Of a DNA stretch of 64,000 nucleotides, positions 1 through 10,822 are shown piece after piece. Origin of the DNA: Periconia sp. R9002. Lineage: Eukaryota > Ascomycota > Dothideomycetes > Pleosporales > Periconiaceae. A model generated the notes under the pieces. It had not been told where the DNA came from and did no database searches. It saw only the letters and a program-made list of their open reading frames with translations. How positions within the stretch are numbered: position 1 is the stretch's first letter; the number at the start of each line of letters is the position of its first letter. The DNA lies in assembly GCA_023627715.1 (NCBI GenBank), contig JAMAHW010000043.1, positions 186,001 to 250,000 on the forward strand, read 5' to 3'. Position numbers and translations under genes: made by a program.

Positions 1-584
1 GCAGCGGAAGCGATGGAGAGCCCGTTTCGAGTAGGGCACGATCACGACTGTCAGGAAGCACGTTAGTGAGCCGCACAAGTGGAACGATCCCCCGTTTGGG
101 CACAGTCCGCGACGGCATCCCCTTCCAATTCCCTCCCATCGTGTCCCCTCCTAGCGGTAATGAGGGTGATGGTAACAGCGATTCTCCATTCTTCCCTCCC
201 TCCGGGGACGCCGCTTCTGACGATGAGTTTGAAGAGTCGGATGCCGAAGATGAGCCTGCATCGGCCTATCCCAACCCGTCCCTTTCCGCTCAGCGCAAGA
301 TGCGGGCGGCTGTATCTACCCTACCTTCCTACGTCGACGCCCGCCCTACCATTAAAACGTACTTCAAAATATACAGCCCCTCCAAAGGTGGCCGCATGTT
401 GAGCATCTACGAAAGCGCCCCGGATCGCTTCAACTTCAGCCAGAGCTGGGGATGGAAGAGCAGCACCCTGATGTTGGATGAAGGCGCCCTCACTGGCGGA
501 TCTGACGACGGTCCTGCGGAAGGCCTGCCCGGCAAGAAGGGCGACGGCAAGCTGCGCTTTATGGTCGTTATTGGCAATCTGTAG
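1..584 (+). CDS. C-terminal part of a hypothetical protein (5' end outside window)
   Basis: The frame is open from the first bases of the window to the TAG ending at 584, with no convincing start codon, so this is the last exon or 3' part of a gene that begins to the left. The visible ~194 residues open with a Ser/Arg/Gly-rich stretch, continue with a Pro/Ser/Asp/Glu-rich acidic linker (about residues 40-85), and end in a more ordered segment with many Tyr, Phe and Trp (YFKIYSPSKGGRML, FNFSQSWGWKSS) and a basic KKGDGKLRF tail. The disordered linker and compact C-terminus look like a real protein, but I do not recognise the family and assign no function. The opposite-strand frame at 321-683 is a shadow. 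Confidence 0.6.
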   Translation, partial: SGSDGEPVSSRARSRLSGSTLVSRTSGTIPRLGTVRDGIPFQFPPIVSPPSGNEGDGNSDSPFFPPSGDAASDDEFEESDAEDEPASAYPNPSLSAQRKMRAAVSTLPSYVDARPTIKTYFKIYSPSKGGRMLSIYESAPDRFNFSQSWGWKSSTLMLDEGALTGGSDDGPAEGLPGKKGDGKLRFMVVIGNL

Positions 585-2125
585 AAATCTATCAATTTCA
601 GAAGAGTCAGGCGTCATGACATGCCGTGTAAGTATTTGGGCTACGACGTCAAAACTACATGGGGTTCCATGTTCTTTTGCCATTATTATTAAATATCACC
701 GGGGAGCAAACGGTTTACATTGTCGTGGTTCTTCGTATAGATATCCAAGTTTTTTTTTCCGGGGGGATGGCGGCTCCTTGTCAATGAACAAATCTTGTTA
801 GTCTCAAGTCAGATGTTCACGCAATGATAATAACAGCAGGTCGCGCTTTTGACGAAAAGCCGTCCATGGATGTAAGCGATGTGAAGTGTACATGAAATAC
901 TCTCCCAGTATTCTCCTTCCTAATCAAACTGTAAATCATAGGGGAAAAAAGGTGGTTCTAGGCGGTGTGCATATGTAGAATGGCAGGTATGCGTTGTAAT
1001 TGCAGGCTATTTTGGCAACAGGGTATTGATATCTGCCTAATTAGGCATGTACAAAGACAATACACAGAGGAAGTTGATAGGAGAATAGTATATCCATATG
1101 CGAGCTGTGTTTTTGGGCTCCTGTATCGATTGTCAATCATTTGATTGGCTTCTCAACACCTACTAGGTACCTAGGTACGTTTCTTCGGAAGAAGGCGGGA
1201 GTACCTTGGTAAAGAGGGGTTATCACGTGGAGGGTGCTAGCGAGCCTGGCGTCCACTAAAAGATGCATAAATAGGCGTAATGACGCCTTCTTCTTCCGGC
1301 GTCATCGTCATGAGCCTGCCTCTTTGGCCGCCCTCCAGTAATTTTCCATTAGGACGTTCTCCATATGTACATATGTACATCGCGTTACAAGTAGGAGGCG
1401 GTGCAGAGGCAGGCTAGGATTGGCGATGGCCTCCTCCTGTACCCTGCCATACCTTCCGGGCGCGGCTGCCTGGAAAGCAAGCGTGAAAGAGAAGCGCGCT
1501 GCTTGTAAGTATGTACTCTTCAGCTTCTTACACCACATCGCTCACTCGTCCAGGTCAACCAGATGCCCGATACGCCTGAAGAAGCGCAGACTTCGTTCCA
1601 TCTCGCTATTGGCCACCCTACTCACGGTATGCTTGAGGCGTACGGTCCGCGTCGTCTCCATCACAGTCCGAGTCGTCTCGACTACAGCCAGGTCTCCGAT
1701 GCCCGCGCCGACTATCTCCATGCAGCCATTTACACAAACACTGCCATCGACCTTGTTCGGTTCGCAGAAGGTGAACTGGGCCTGTTGTTGAAGCGGCCGA
1801 AGAAATACGCCGGATCCAGCACAATCTACCGGGTCCGACGATCGAGAGTCGGCTACGTCCTTCTTCTCCGCCCACGCCTCGGAAGGGGAAGTAGAAGTGG
1901 AAGAGAGCAATAAGCGACATAGATATTTCACCACTATGTTAAAGACCTCGCTTGCTATACTAGAACCAAAACCCAAGTGCAGCCTACTCTATCTCGGCAA
2001 CAACACAGGAAGCGGAATACCCACCCATCAACCAATGCCTTCGGGAACCTGTCACTCGATGATGACAACGACAACCAAGACGAACAAGACAATGCTGCGC
2101 ATTCGGCCGTCGGGAAGGGTTTTGT
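585..2125. other. Gene-poor spacer; ambiguous ORFs near 1.4-2.0 kb
   Basis: No supported gene. Around 1420-1976 both strands are open for 115-145 codons and look codon-like, but no frame gives a recognisable protein and the one plausible intron (donor GTAAGT near 1507) does not join the frames. Short palindromic AGGTACCTAGGTAC and ATGTACAT repeats lie at 1162-1180 and 1363-1380. A CACGTG E-box is at about 1225. Confidence 0.4.
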
Positions 2126-2229
2126 TGGACTAGGGTGTACCGAACGAATCCGATCAACATCGAGAGCAGCCGCCCACTGGTTGTGCTGCTCTCGATGTTG
2201 ATCGGATTCGTTCGGTACACCCTAGTCCA
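2126..2229. repeat. Perfect inverted repeat, 45-bp arms, 14-bp loop
   Basis: Bases 2126-2170 and 2185-2229 are exact reverse complements over 45 bp (arm begins TGGACTAGGGTGTACC and ends GAGAGCAGC), separated by a 14-base spacer at 2171-2184. Identity stops abruptly on both sides. A perfect stem of this length is far beyond chance and would form a cruciform or a long RNA hairpin. It lies in a stretch of transposon relics and shows no protein frame of its own. It could be a foldback element, a recent inverted duplication or the locus of a hairpin RNA. An assembly fold-back artefact is also possible. Confidence 0.95.
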
Positions 2230-2371
2230 TTTCAGCGACATTCTGTACACCCTCTCTTTGTTCCTTTACGGAAGACGACTTCGAGCCGCAGACCCCTGTG
2301 TCTGAAGACTCACATTATGCCTCTGCTGTCGGTGGAAGGAGGAAGGCGGAAGTTGGGTGGTGGATAGTTCT

Positions 2372-2545
2372 ATGGAACCATGGGACGGAGTTTTACTAAC
2401 CAAAATCATTACAAAATCTTCTTATCACGTGCGCACTTAGTTGCCTGTGTGCCCGTCCCGGCCAAGGACGTTACCCAGTGTACCCCCCACCTGTGTCGAT
2501 ACCCAGGGTAGTGATACTCTGTGAGGATCAATATCAATTTCATGC
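2372..2545 (+). repeat. Short interspersed repeat, copy A (SINE-like)
   Basis: Copy A of a dispersed family. It starts near ATGGAACCATGGGACGGAG (shared with the copy at 45652), runs through the GTTGCCTGTGTGCCCGTC block and an A-box-like CGGCCAAGGACG, then a B-box-like TGTGTCGATACCCAGGG followed by TACTCTGTGAGGATCAA, and ends in an AT-rich tail. Other copies are near 16675, 45652, 46001 (minus), 52031 (minus) and 55117. Incidental frames through the conserved part read SIPRVVILCEDQ, which is the repeat and not a protein. Confidence 0.8.
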
Positions 2546-2572
2546 CTCTGCTGTCAAGCTCGAGCTCACGTT

Positions 2573-2800
2573 GAGTTCAGCGCGGCCTTCGCAAAGGCAG
2601 CCGGCCACCTATCACTGGATGACACGACGACCGTGCCCGACCCGTCGCTTCTTGAATACGTAGCCCGAGAATTTACTGGAGCGGCGAGAGAGGAAGTTGT
2701 TTGCGAGTGCGTAAAACAGATGTATTGGTTATAGACGAGATCAGCATGGTGTCGAGCTTACATCTTGAGCGCATCAATTGGCTCAGATTCGGGGGCGTTT
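2573..2800 (+). pseudogene. Relic of transposon-type coding sequence, including a PIF1-like helicase Walker B fragment
   Basis: One frame at 2573-2671 reads as plausible protein (FSAAFAKAAGHLSLDD ... EFTGAAREEVV) before a stop. A shifted frame at 2701-2800 then reads KTDVLVIDEISMVSSLHLERIN, which matches the Walker B region of PIF1-family helicases found in Helitrons and in the fungal PIF1 expansion (pattern LVIDEISMV). There is no Walker A upstream, and the reading diverges after about residue 34. This is a fragment, not a gene. The helicase identity rests on about 20 residues. Confidence 0.55.
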
Positions 2801-3018
2801 GTGGTTTCTGGTACCATGGTTTCTTGATGAGTGCGTTTTCTAGATGGTGCTTGTTGCATCTCCGAAAGCGGTGGAGTGGACACGCATTCGGGTTTAATCT
2901 TATTAGCACTGGAGTGTGTCGTTGTGGTTGGTGCGCGATGAAAGAAGTGCGAGAACGTACAGAGACACCCGGCTTACCGCCGCCTCCAGAGATCAAAAAG
3001 CCACTACCCACCCGGAAA

Positions 3019-3345
3019 CGCCTTCTACACTGTCTGTTCCGTTGGGGTAATCCACCGGTTCACGTCTCCAGAGAGGTTTGATGCTATCAAAAAGTATATT
3101 CACATCCCTCAAAAAGACACGGAAGCGCCTTCTTCTTGCCTGGCTCTCCTCCAGAACGAACCGACTATAACTCTTCAACCGGCAGAACTCCTCGAGATAA
3201 GAGATTGTCCATATTATAGTTGTATTTACCGTAGCTTTTCAAGGGATGAGAATGTGCTTTTTAATAGCATCAATCCACTCTGGAGACGTGAACCGGTGGA
3301 TTATCCCAACGGAACAGAGTGACGGTGTATAGTGGAAGGCGTCAT
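3019..3345. repeat. Imperfect inverted duplication of a coding-like fragment
   Basis: Bases ~3019-3118 reappear as the reverse complement at ~3238-3345, about 85-90% identical by eye, with a ~120-bp spacer. Both arms, read in the same sense, encode nearly the same peptide (IHRFTSPE-RFDAIKK versus IHRFTSPE-WIDAIKK), and the differences look like codon-level divergence. This suggests two inverted copies of a fragment of one repeat or gene family. Neither arm has an intact ORF. Confidence 0.75.
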
Positions 3346-5066
3346 GTCGTGGCGGACAGGCAAAAATCCATGTATATATCCCTTGGGTATATAGTTAGTT
3401 ATACCTTTACCAATATACATATACATGGTGCACACTCCTTGACACATGCAACTTTTTGGTGCTTCCAGCACTCAGTGCCGTAGACTTCCCAAATCGCACG
3501 AGAACAAAAACCAACAGTATCCTTGCTTTCACCCACCAGCCACATACCATGCCACTCTAGTATAAGCGTATCTACAGTTCGTCATTTCTGTGTTAACCAC
3601 TGTCACTACACCCGCAACTCCAGCACTGGGAACGTTATCCGATACTCAAACACACCAATCCTCCTCTGTATGTGTGTATGGATTGGTCATTGAAAGCCAA
3701 TAACTTGTCATCGAATGTGGATCTGTAGTTTCGTCTATGTACTCATACATGTCCGTCTGCCTCATCGGCCAAAGGAAGGCTGACGGAAGCTTCGTAAGCG
3801 GTAACCCGACGTCCGCGCGGCTCCTGTACTACAAGGTAAGTAGCTGTATTTTTGACGTCACGGGCATTCATATCCACCAATCGTAGCCTATCCTTCTTGT
3901 ACTGGTTTACCCCAGATCTCACCCCTCTCCCCAATCCCTCATCCGATCTCCAGCCGCGCCGCGTCGCAGCCGTACTCCGCAGACCGTAAACGTTAATAGG
4001 TCTTCTCCACACCAACTCCACATTTGAGCGGGCGGGGAAATAGCGAGATCCCTTCTCTAGGTTTCTGTATTCCTGAAGGGAATGTAGAGCGGCTAGATCG
4101 TCTGGGGAATTTTGTGGGTAAGGTGTGGATTTAGCTGAGGGACCGAAGTGACTATGTACTTTTATTTCGGGCCTGTGTCTGGTCTTGTCGAGAAGAGTGT
4201 TATGTAAAACGGTGTAGCTATTCGAAACAAACAAAAAACTGACAGCAGAAAAAGCCTTGAGCGTTCACCAAACCAAGATTATGGAGGCATGAAAATTCAT
4301 TTACTACGTCTTAACAGCATTGGCATATGCATGCTCGAGGAAAGCGTGTGTTCTTGCCAAAGGTCGGCAAGGCATGCGAGTGGTGTGATGATACATGTGA
4401 CATGACCATAATTTTTCTTTGGCACGTATGGAGACCTCGGCTACCCTTTTGTAGAGCATTTAGATACCCTTTTTCGTTGCTTGGCTCGTTCATTTCCCCA
4501 TTACCAAGGTTTTGAACTGGCCGCCTTGCATGGGGTAGATGCGGAGAAAATGGCGTGCACACTATTTCCCTTGTGTTCGGAGTAAGTACGCGCGAGCGAG
4601 GTAGCAAGGGTTTGCATGCGTGTATATGTAAAGGGACGTTGGGCCAGTTTTTTATCTCCTATAACTTTTCCGTGTGTTCTCTCCACTTTCCTTGTATGTT
4701 TCAATAAACGACACTTCCACGCACTCGCGATTGCGTGTTTGGTCCTTGTGTGCATCTGTGAAGGCAGCTACTGGCTTTGGTAGCTACCTAAAGATCGTCG
4801 GCGTCAATCAGAGGATAGGATTCACTTGGTGGTTGTATATTCACTTTTTGCATAAAGGAAAGACACCACTTTGCTACATCGAAGATCCAAATAACGAAGG
4901 GCAAAGCATCAAGGGAAACTATACATCGAGAAACAAAACTGGACATTAGAGAGAGAGCGAAAGACAACCGGAAATTAGTGGTTTCGCATTCTATCGTGCC
5001 AACATATTTTCCAAGGACGCGGAAACAAGATAAAGACGAAACTTAAAGTCGGTAAGAGAGAAAAGA
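3346..5066. other. Intergenic; nothing firm
   Basis: Apart from a 163-codon minus-strand frame at 3743-4234, listed separately, I see no gene. The stretch holds short purine runs near 4950-4975 and no recognisable repeat. Confidence 0.4.
3743..4234 (-). CDS. Doubtful hypothetical ORF, 163 aa
   Basis: An uninterrupted minus-strand frame with an ATG and a basic, Arg/Ser/Val-rich composition (NVELVWRRPINVYGLRS, TATYLVVQEPRGRRV). There is no signal peptide, membrane segment or recognised domain. It lies alone in a gene-poor stretch next to transposon debris. Codon use is not clearly different from noise, so it may be random. It is listed because no other frame competes with it. Confidence 0.22.
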   Translation of the reverse strand: MFVSNSYTVLHNTLLDKTRHRPEIKVHSHFGPSAKSTPYPQNSPDDLAALHSLQEYRNLEKGSRYFPARSNVELVWRRPINVYGLRSTAATRRGWRSDEGLGRGVRSGVNQYKKDRLRLVDMNARDVKNTATYLVVQEPRGRRVTAYEASVSLPLADEADGHV

Positions 5067-7365
5067 ATGATCAAAACACCAAAGTTCAACTGGTACGCAT
5101 ACTTTTCACTCCACATAGTATGAAAACAACACGGGGCGTGCCAATGCCTTGCCTATAACCTATCAACACCAACTGACATTATCGCCACCCTGGTACATAG
5201 GTATGGACGAGGCTTCAAGCTCCGTGCTGCCATCACCATTGCTTGCCAACTCGCTTTTGTGCTCTTCGGCTACGACCAGGGCGTCTTTAGTGGCATCGTC
5301 GGAAATGCGGACTTCCTCGATACCTTCGGTCACCCTTCCCCGGGTCTCGAAGGCATCATCGTCTCAATTTATAACCTTGGCTGCTTCACGGGATGTATTC
5401 TCAGCTTTGCCTTCTGCGAGTGGACGGGGCGGAGGTTGGCGATGTGGATTGCTATGGTGTGGATTATTGTAGGTTTTATGTTCTCGTATGAGGGAAGGGA
5501 GAGAGAGTAAAGAAGGAAAGAACAGTTCAACTGACTGTTACTCCAGGTCGGTGCCATATTACAGACTACGGCATACTCGGTGCCGCATATTAGTAAGTCG
5601 CTCCAATATTTCCATCCGACCAAGGTGCAAAGCCTTAAGGAATACTTCAGTGATTGCGCGCTTCCTCACCGGGATTGGGACCGGCATCGAAACCTCTACA
5701 GTCCCCATGTATCAATCCGAGCTCTGCGAAGCCTCCAAGCGCGGACGTCTCGTCTCCTCCGAACCCCTCTTCGTTGGCGTAGGTATCGAAATCGCGTACT
5801 GGTTCGATTACGGGATGAGTTTCACCTCTGGTTCCATCGCCTGGCGCCTCCCCATCGCATGCCAAATGGTCTTTGCTATCCTCGTCATCATCATGGTGTT
5901 TGGACTCCCAGAGTCACCGCGGTACTTGTACAAGCACGGCCACAGCGAGGAGGCGCTTGCGATTCTTTGCGATGTGTACGATGGGACGCCCGAGGATCCG
6001 AAGATTGCGAGGGAGAACCGCGAGATTTTGGAGGCATTGAAGGTTGAACAAGAACATGGGGAGTATCGGTGGAGTCAGCTGCTTAAGAAGGATAAGGTGC
6101 AGACGGGACGGAGAGTGTTGTTAGCCTATGGGATGCAGTTTATGAGTACGTTCAATCTTGCACGCATCAACACCCACCTCTCAGCATTCAACAAAAACCA
6201 CTGACGGGAGTATATTACAACAGACCAGATGGGTGGAATCAATCTGGTTGTTTACTACATTGTTTCAGTGTTGCAACTCAACGTCGGCCTCGATCGCAAT
6301 CTGTCACTGCTCCTCGGCGGCGTCATCAATCTCATGTTCTTCATAGGATCGCTGTACCCCACATTCTTCCTCGACCGCATCGGGAGACGCAAGCCAATGA
6401 TGTGGGGATCCTTCGGCCTGGGTGTGTCGATGATGTTAATCGCTATACTGCTCAGCTTCCAGCCCCGCGGGGGTGATCTCGCGAAGGCGACTGCCTCTGC
6501 TAGTGTGGTTCGTAGTCCTTTTCTATTCCAGTGTCTGTTTAGTGGATCGGATACGGAAATGCACATTCCCTATCCGACTGAGCAGACAAGTTACTCAAAA
6601 TGGTTCCAGCTGACCCGAACCCACGGGTAGACTTTCTTCTTCACGTACATGCTCATTTTTGGCATGACGGCCAACTGCATTCCTTGGGTCTATGTCCCTG
6701 AGATCTTGCCCCTGCACGTTCGAGCAAAAGGCACCGCGGTTGGAATTTCTGCAAATTGGATCTGGAATTTTCTCGTTGTGATGGTTACTCCGTCGTTGTT
6801 GAGTAATCTTGCCTGGAAGGGCTACCTTATCTTCATGGCGCTGAACTTCAGCTTCGTTCCACTTGTTGTAAGTGCTCTTTTTATCTGCTGTCTGTGCGAA
6901 TCTATGATTATCTACATGCCTGATAGGTATTAATGTGTTGGTCGTCGAGCCCGTCCTGGACTATAGTCCAGCGCAGCGGTACGCACCAACGCACCAATTC
7001 CACTTTTCTTCCCCTCAAAATTCCAGTTTCTGGGGTATTTTTACCGGTGGTGTATCCACTCTCCCACTTGCTCTCTTAGGAGGCGGTTCCCTGTTTCGTT
7101 TTTTCGGGTTTCTCCAGCACTATCGCAAAAAGAGTTAAAGCTAATTCTTATCTAACAGTACTTTTGCTACCCTGAGACTTCAAACCTAACACTCGAGGAG
7201 ATTGATTGGTTGTTCTACGAGGGTGATGTTGTGAAGAGGAGTAAGCGCGTGGCGAAGGAGGGCTGGGGAGAGGGCGGTGGGCAGAGTCCAATCATGGTGG
7301 ATGCAAGAAGTCACCAGAGCGGAAGAGAGAAGGATGGTGTGGAGAAGATCGAGGGCGGGAAATGA
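5067..7365 (+). CDS. MFS sugar/quinate-type transporter, 7 exons, 520 aa
   Basis: Twelve-helix plasma-membrane symporter of the sugar porter family (MFS_1/Sugar_tr). Proposed exons are 5067-5092, 5201-5468, 5547-5592, 5651-6145, 6224-6507, 6631-6867 and 7159-7365; all junctions keep frame (1563 nt). The start MIKTPKFNW joins YGRGFKLR, the usual N-terminus of this group. Family marks: FGYDQGVFSG in TM1, FCEWTGRR in the TM2-3 loop, ARFLTGIGTG, the PESPRYL signature before the central loop, NQMGGINLVVYY in TM7, DRIGRRK in the TM8-9 loop, and PEILPLHVRAKG. The cytoplasmic tail keeps YPETSNLTLEEID. The last intron (6868-7158, 291 nt) is much longer than the others (58-123 nt) but joins V to YFCYPET exactly as the family requires. 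Substrate cannot be told from sequence. Confidence 0.88.
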
Positions 7366-9013
7366 GACCAATGTCTTTTTCTGTCAGATGTTCAAGATGA
7401 TTGCGACAGTTGATATCAGAGTGTTGAGAAAAGGGCTTTCCCTTCTTCCTGCGAGTATATGCTTATGTTTGGTTTCTCTTGCATGTTGGGCCACGCGCAA
7501 ATTAAGTTGTGTCTTGTTGAGCAGTCCATAGTTACGTTGGATTCCAGCGAAGAATCGCTCTCGATTGCCAGAGCCTCGGGACCTGGACATACGGTATTGC
7601 AAGGACCCGGTCTATGGCTAAAGACGTTTTTGAGGCCCCCATCCTACATAATCATGATAGTGTGGCATGTTTGCTTCACAGGGACTCGCACGGCAAAGTT
7701 GGGGAGATAACGTCCGCGGAGCGATAGTTATCGATGCCACGCGACTTGTCCGTCTTTAGCGAGCCGCGCCGCCTTCAACTCCAGGTTTTTCCGCCTCCCC
7801 TTTTCCCTCTCCCCATGGGACACTGGCACTACAGTGGCTGTCCCCACATACCGAGGCTCGCATGATTTTAGTGAACTCAGATCTAGGCCAAGATACCGAG
7901 CTGACAGTCGAACTGTTCTCGATCGTAAACAGCCGCGCAGCAAATCTTTTGCCACCCCCGGGTTGAGCGGTATTTTCCGTCGGTATGTGTCGAAGCAGGA
8001 AGAGAAAAATATCTCAAAAAAAAATTAAACTGCAGACGACGCAGATGACACTGTGGGACAGACGGAAAATGTTACGATGACACGCTAGCAACGACCCACT
8101 TCTCATCTGTAGAATCCCATTTCAGCAATCTCAAGTCACGCCAGCATCGGAGCAATAGCCCACTTGCATCCATATTTGTATCTACCCCTTCATTAAGAGC
8201 AGTCCCAACCAAACAAAATCAATCTAAGGACATGCCCAACTGCTGCAATGTACCAAAAACTTATCGCGAGGTACCCCATCGCGCCACATGCGTACCGAAT
8301 TCGTAAGACGTCGTCGTGCCCAAGCCGATACTTCCTTTGACCCGCAGGACCGATCGCGAATGTCTATGATGATTGCGATCTTACATACACACAATGCATG
8401 CACTTTCCAATCTCGGAGCCTCAAATCAAGCTTTCTCTCGTATTTCTCCCGCGGTGGCTGATGCTTGACCCTTACCTTACGCGCAAGATTCCTTCTGTAC
8501 TTGGGCAAGTTGGTAGTGCTCTCTGGCTGTCCCTGGTCGATGATCCCCACAACTCGACCAATGTAGCACTACGCCTAGCGGCAGAGCATTTTATCCGCTC
8601 TTTTATCCAGAGCCCGACAGCGGGGATTGGCTCGCCTTCTCTCCAACACGGTGCTACTTCTGCTTGAGTAAGCTTGGGGGCCCGCTGGGGTGTTATTGAC
8701 ACGCGTGGGGGGCAACCGACTGCGATTCCAGAAGACGCTCACGGTTCTTTTGATGTTGTGGTGGCCAAGCGGCCAAATGGTCTACGGGTAATGTCGTAGT
8801 TAAGCTAAAATCGACTGATGGGTGGGTGCATTCGAGGTTCTGATTTATATGTGAGCAGTTCTCACCGACTATTCTTTTGAGTTTCATCAGCAGCCGCTTC
8901 CACAAAGGCTGGATTGACAGCTTCAATCGTTCATTCTCCACGTCTTGGATACGTGGTTCTTCGTTTTGACGTTCTTTTTTCTTTTGAAAAAGGTCACAAC
9001 AACTTTGTCAACC
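7366..9013. other. Spacer between two transporter genes
   Basis: No supported gene in 1.65 kb. The longest frames (about 110 codons, around 8224-8550) are isolated and lack domains. It presumably contains the promoter of the transporter starting at 9014. Confidence 0.4.
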
Positions 9014-10822
9014 ATGGATGGTACTAGCACCTCTGTAACGCCCGGCCATTTCCAGGTCGCGGGCAAAGAGTTTCCAAAGATCAACTGGCTCAAGAATTCC
9101 AATCTGCGGACCACGTACTTCATGCTCTTCTTCGTCATGTTGACGAGCGCGACCAACGGTTACGATGGTAGCATGGTCAACGGCCTTCTCACGCTGAAGC
9201 AATTCACAGGCTGTAAGAAATCACTGCTCCCATATTCACACAAATTGCAGGACGCTTACTCGATTTTCAGACATGGGCGACCCTTCAGGATCTATCAAGG
9301 GTCTTTTCAGTGGTATTTTATTCTTGGGCTCCCTCGCCGCTCTTCCAGTCACTCCCTACATCGCGGACGGCCTTGGTCGACGATGGGGCATTGCCACTGG
9401 ATCCATCATCATGTTGGGAGCTGTGGCCCTCCAAAGCGCATCTGTCAATTACCAAATGTTCATTGCCGCACGGTTCTTCCTTGGTTTTGGTGTCGCCATT
9501 GCCCACGGATCTGCGCCTCTGCTCATCACTGAAGTCTGCCACCCCCAGCACCGTGCTGTGTTCACCACAATCGTAAGTCTTCAACACTACCTCCCACACA
9601 AGCAAATACAAAGTGGAGCCTAACGTCGAATAGTACAACACGACCTGGAACATCGGCTCCATCATCGCTGCCTGGCTCACCTACGGCACCAACAACATCG
9701 ACAACCAGTGGGCATGGCGTATCCCCTCCATCGCGCAGGCCCTCCCCTCGATCCTCCAAATCATCTTTGTCTGGTTCGTTCCAGAATCCCCACGTTGGTA
9801 CATCTCCAAGGGCCAAACCGAACAGGCTCTGCACGTTATCGCCCACGTACACGCGGAAGGAAACTACGACGATGAACTCGTCCAGCTCGAATTCGAGGAA
9901 GTCAAGGAAACCATCCAGATTGAGAAGGAGGCAGAACAGACCGGCTGGCTCGAACTCTTCAAGACCAAGGGCAATAGGCACCGATTGATTATCTTGGTTT
10001 CCGCCGGTCTTTTCTCGCAGTGGTCTGGCAATGGATTGGTGTCTTACTATATCTCTGGTGTGCTGGATACGATTGGTATTCGCGACGCCGACACGAAGCT
10101 CAAGATCAACGGTGGTCTCAACATCTGGAACATGGTCGTGTCTACGACTATGTGTAAGGCTCCCCGTTTTCCCACAACTGCAACCTCCTAATTCTAATTT
10201 AACTCTCAGGCTTCTTCGTCGAAAAAATCGGTCGTCGTCCACTATTTCTCATCTCTACCGGCGGCATGTGCTTGACCTTCGTAGTCTGGACAATTCTCTC
10301 CGAGCGCTTTGAGGCTACCCAGGTCAAAGCCAACGGTTCCGCCGTCGTTGCTATGATCTTCCTGTACTACACCTTCTACAACCTCGCATGGTCAGGTCTT
10401 TTGGTCAGTTACACGGTCGAGATTCTGCCCTACAGCATGCGCGCCAAGGGAATGTGCTACGTCTTCGTCATGGTCGACATTGCGCTCTTCTTCAACACCT
10501 ATGTCAACCCTATTGCTTTGGACAGCATTGCATGGAAGTACTACATCGTCTACGTAAGTTCCCAATTTGCCACTTTTTCACGAAAAGCATCTTCTGACAC
10601 TCTGGTAAATAGTGTGTTTGGCTCGCTTTCGAACTCGGCTTCATCTACTTCTTCTACATCGAGACTAAGAACACGCCTCTCGAGGAAATTGCCAAGTATT
10701 TCGATGGCAACGCTGCGCTGGTGGGTGGCAACGTCGCTACCGAGAAGGGTGCTGTCATTCACCAGGAGATTGAGGAGAAGAGGGCAAACTCGGTTGCCGA
10801 GGAGCGCATTGAGACGAAGTAA
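9014..10822 (+). CDS. MFS hexose/lactose-permease-type transporter, 5 exons, 524 aa
   Basis: Second sugar porter, from a different subfamily (the fungal lactose permease/hexose transporter type, with long N- and C-terminal tails). Exons: 9014-9212, 9271-9572, 9634-10153, 10210-10553, 10613-10822 (1575 nt, in frame throughout). Seen: N-terminal KINWLKNSNLRTTYFMLF leading into TM1 with NGYDGSMVNG; ADGLGRRWG in the TM2-3 loop; ARFFLGFGVAIAHGSAPLL with ITEVCHPQHR; the PESPRWYISKG signature; LFSQWSGNGLVSYY in TM7; VEKIGRRPLFL; and VEILPYSMRAKGM. The tail ETKNTPLEEIAKYFDG is the common PETK-type ending. The introns are 56-61 nt. It faces the same way as the transporter at 5067, but low similarity in the visible motifs argues against a recent duplicate. 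The long minus-strand frame at 9562-10242 is a shadow. Confidence 0.92.

Noticed and set aside
1542..1976. 144-codon minus-strand frame (and 116-codon plus-strand frame at 1563-1913)
   Set aside because: Both strands are equally open, neither gives a known domain, and the one good donor (GTAAGT at ~1509) leads to a stop after splicing.
2490..2545. Peptide-like conservation SIPRV-ILCEDQ seen in several frames
   Set aside because: It is translation of the interspersed DNA repeat, occurring in both orientations and unrelated contexts, not a protein family.
9562..10242. 226-codon minus-strand frame
   Set aside because: Lies fully antisense to well-supported exons and introns of the sugar transporter; acidic composition is the mirror of the transporter codons.
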